From: JAAFIP01 sp043766985
GTDB lineage: Bacteria; Pseudomonadota; Gammaproteobacteria; Burkholderiales; Burkholderiaceae_C
DNA length: 24,241 nucleotides
Reading direction: 5' to 3'
NCBI GenBank assembly: GCA_043766985.1
Contig: JAYUHM010000222.1
Coordinates: 1 to 24,241 of the forward strand
Below, one piece after another: positions 22,838 to 24,241 of this stretch (within the stretch, counting starts at the first letter, position 1; each line of letters opens with the position of its first letter). The position numbers and the translations under genes are program-made. The notes beneath the pieces were generated by a model, which saw only the letters and a program-made list of their open reading frames with translations, ran no database searches and was not told the DNA's origin.

Positions 22838-23188
22838 TCAACGCTTGTCTTGAATAGCGGCCAATTGGTTGAGGAGCTTGGGTAGTGCGGTATCGACGGT
22901 GTCCCAAACAATATCCAGGTTGATGTCAAAATAACCATGCGCAATACGATTGCGCATTCCTCGCATGCCGCGCCATGGAATTTCAGGGTGGCTGTTGGCA
23001 AAATCGACATGGTTTTCCATAATCTTTGTAGCCGCCTCCCCACAAATGATGATGCTCATCGTAACGGCTTGCTGGGTGCGCTTGTCTTCAAGAAAGTCGT
23101 CTTTTTGTAAGCCTTCTACATAAGTACAGGCGTCGGTTGCTGCCTGTCTCATGTGCTCCAAAAAGTCTTCAAGGCGATTGTCCATCAT
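22838..23188 (-). CDS. hepT: HepT-like (DUF86) toxin
   Basis: HepT proteins are HEPN-domain ribonucleases, the toxin half of MNT/HepT toxin-antitoxin pairs. The 116-residue product has the HEPN helical pattern and the active-site motif R79-N-R-I-A-H84-G-Y86 (R-x4-H-x-Y). The start codon overlaps the stop of the antitoxin gene (ATGA), with the antitoxin first, as in other pairs. In studied pairs the antitoxin adds AMP groups to the motif tyrosine and so inactivates HepT; Y86 is the expected site here. The gene name is by family, not by ortholog. Confidence 0.9.
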   Translation of the reverse strand: MMDNRLEDFLEHMRQAATDACTYVEGLQKDDFLEDKRTQQAVTMSIIICGEAATKIMENHVDFANSHPEIPWRGMRGMRNRIAHGYFDINLDIVWDTVDTALPKLLNQLAAIQDKR

Positions 23189-23475
23189 ATCGATTGCGCT
23201 TGTGCAACGACCTGCGCGCGAAATTTGATGGGCAAATCACCTGGCGTAAGTAGATCGACACGCACACCCAAAAGGGTTTGAAGCTCCTCTTGAAGGCCAC
23301 CGAGATCAAACAAAGTCGCACCCGGCAGCGCATCGACCAAAATATCCAGGTCGCTGCCATCATGGTCGGCGCCTAACAATGCGGACCCGAAGATGCGTGG
23401 GTTTGAGGCGCTAAAGCGCCCCACAATGCTCCTTACCGCATCGCGTTTGTCTGCAAGGGCTTGGGACGGTCTCAT
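23185..23475 (-). CDS. mntA: MNT-type nucleotidyltransferase antitoxin
   Basis: A minimal nucleotidyltransferase of the Pol-beta superfamily. The 96-residue product keeps the catalytic motif G30-S31-x10-D42-x-D44 (GSALLGADHDGSDLDILVD) and a third acidic residue at D74 in VRVDLLTP, so it appears active. Members of this family AMPylate HepT and neutralise it. It is upstream of and overlaps hepT by 4 bases; the pair is a stand-alone - strand unit between a cytochrome gene and a repeat-bearing gap. Name by family only. Confidence 0.9.
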   Translation of the reverse strand: MRPSQALADKRDAVRSIVGRFSASNPRIFGSALLGADHDGSDLDILVDALPGATLFDLGGLQEELQTLLGVRVDLLTPGDLPIKFRAQVVAQAQSI

Positions 23476-23828
23476 AAGCCTAGATTAGCATAAAACAGCT
23501 GGGCGGGCAGCATGTGCAGTACTTCAAATTTGGGACACCCCAGAACTCGCCTGCGGCTCAGACAGCCGCCGCACCTGATCCCAAATTTTTCCGTTCCTCG
23601 AGCCCGGTGCTCTTATTGGGTGACGTAGGCATTGCACCGCAGCAGTGCGCTTTGGGCGTGCTTAGATTGGATATTCACACTATGAATGTTGTAGCTGCTT
23701 GTGCTATATTTTATTGGGCTTGTGGCCTAAAATTTTATTGAAAGATGCTATTCCGGCTACGCTTTGATGTGTCGCAGGTGTCGTGTTGTAAAGCGGGGTA
23801 TGACCCCATTTGTGATTAAAAAAATAAA
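23476..23828. other. Non-coding stretch with inverted repeat
   Basis: This 353-base stretch has no gene I can support. It holds a perfect 10-base inverted repeat (AAATTTGGGA at 23526-23535, TCCCAAATTT at 23579-23588, 43 bases apart), repeat copy C at 23680-23740, and a short hairpin GGGGT-ATG-ACCCC at 23795-23807 just before the LprI-like gene. The first part looks like a decayed repeat element, but I could not identify a family. The promoters of mntA (leftward) and the LprI-like gene (rightward) must lie in here. Confidence 0.4.
23680..23740 (+). repeat. Degenerate intergenic repeat, copy C
   Basis: This copy reads GTAGCTGCTTGTGCTATATT, then TTATTGGGCTTGTGGCC, and continues AT-rich. It matches copies A (7246-7299, - strand) and B (8896-8960) in the two conserved blocks with a spacer of similar length. 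It has the clearest form of the three. Confidence 0.6.
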
Positions 23829-24236
23829 ATGTTCATTTTGATTAGCAGGTACCAGCTTGTTTTGCGGGTTCTGCGGCATGCATTCGTAGGAGGGCGTCTG
23901 TTCTCCGTCGCCGTACTCATTGCCGCTGGTCTCACACTCTCTATTAAAGCTGGTGCAGCCAGCTTTGATTGTGCGAAAGAGCGGTCTAAAACAGAGGTAT
24001 TGATATGCAGTGATCAACGACTGTCCGCTACGGACAATCGGCTTGCCGCCGCGTATAAAGCAGCGCCTGCACGCACTTCAAGCAAGTCCACGCTGCTACA
24101 CACACAACGCGAGTGGCTCAAGTCCTTTGAAGTACGTGCCTGTAATGATCCTAAATCCGGCAGTTACCCAGCGCCCATAAGTTGCGCAGGCGGTATCCAT
24201 GGCGGCAAAGGGCGTGTGATTTTGGCCACCACATAG
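23829..24236 (+). CDS. LprI-like (DUF1311) secreted protein
   Basis: The 135-residue product begins with a long basic then hydrophobic stretch (FSVAVLIAAGLTLSIKAGA), which looks like a signal peptide with an extended n-region, cut near residue 44. The mature part, ASFDCAKERSKTEVLICSDQ and then RLSATDNRLAAAYKAA, followed by QREWLKS and a Cys about 10 residues on, matches the LprI N-terminal domain (DUF1311), named after a mycobacterial lysozyme-inhibitor lipoprotein. Most members have no known function. The start ATG 23829 lacks a good ribosome binding site, so a later start is possible. No operon partner is visible before the window ends. Confidence 0.8.
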   Translation: MFILISRYQLVLRVLRHAFVGGRLFSVAVLIAAGLTLSIKAGAASFDCAKERSKTEVLICSDQRLSATDNRLAAAYKAAPARTSSKSTLLHTQREWLKSFEVRACNDPKSGSYPAPISCAGGIHGGKGRVILATT

Positions 24237-24241
24237 TTCAG

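Noticed and set aside
23800..23841. 13-codon frame from ATG 23800 as a leader peptide
   Set aside because: No ribosome binding site, in a different frame, and nothing suggests attenuation.

Overview
The window is a stretch of betaproteobacterial chromosome, most likely from the Burkholderiales and probably Comamonadaceae (Rhodoferax/Polaromonas-like). The reasons are the gene order of the ribosomal-protein block, the many Bug/TctC-type periplasmic binding proteins, and a PcaIJ pair of clear proteobacterial type. The genus is inference only; no 16S or other marker was compared.

Region 1 (1-6670) is housekeeping. It holds the 3' end of the spc operon and the alpha operon, all on the + strand: the last codons of rplF, then rplR, rpsE, rpmD, rplO, secY, rpmJ, rpsM, rpsK, rpsD, rpoA and rplQ, followed by an initiator tRNA-fMet with its own UUCG-loop terminator. 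Four intergenic gaps in the operon carry strong hairpins. One is followed by TTTT, and two gaps contain promoter-like motifs, so the operon is probably subdivided. No infA lies between secY and rpmJ.

Region 2 (6671-9850) holds a small NTF2/SnoaL-like protein, a YheT-family alpha/beta hydrolase, an unrecognised conserved-looking protein, a membrane-anchored cytochrome c5-like protein on the - strand, and tRNA-Arg(CCG). Two copies of a degenerate intergenic repeat are here; a third copy lies near the right end of the window.

Region 3 (9851-20601) is accessory and catabolic. A Bug binding protein is followed within a few bases by kynureninase (kynU). Next come a decayed, internally deleted Bug pseudogene (- strand) and an intact Bug gene (+ strand). 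Facing these is an eight-gene - strand run: MBL-fold lipoprotein, LigI-like amidohydrolase, SDR dehydrogenase, Bug receptor, carboxymuconolactone-decarboxylase-family protein, alpha/beta-barrel protein, pcaI and pcaJ. Together they suggest uptake of an organic acid, lactone hydrolysis or oxidation, and CoA activation of a 3-oxo acid. The substrate cannot be read from the sequence.

Region 4 (20602-24241) starts with a lipoprotein of the sorbosone/glucose dehydrogenase beta-propeller family and a diheme c4-like cytochrome, probably an electron-transfer pair. Then come a MNT/HepT (nucleotidyltransferase/DUF86) toxin-antitoxin pair on the - strand, a repeat-bearing non-coding stretch, and a small secreted protein with an LprI-like domain. 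I saw no CRISPR array, integrase or transposase. The most interesting parts are the - strand catabolic run with its Bug receptor, the doubly deleted Bug pseudogene, the three-copy repeat and the regulatory hairpins inside the ribosomal operon.
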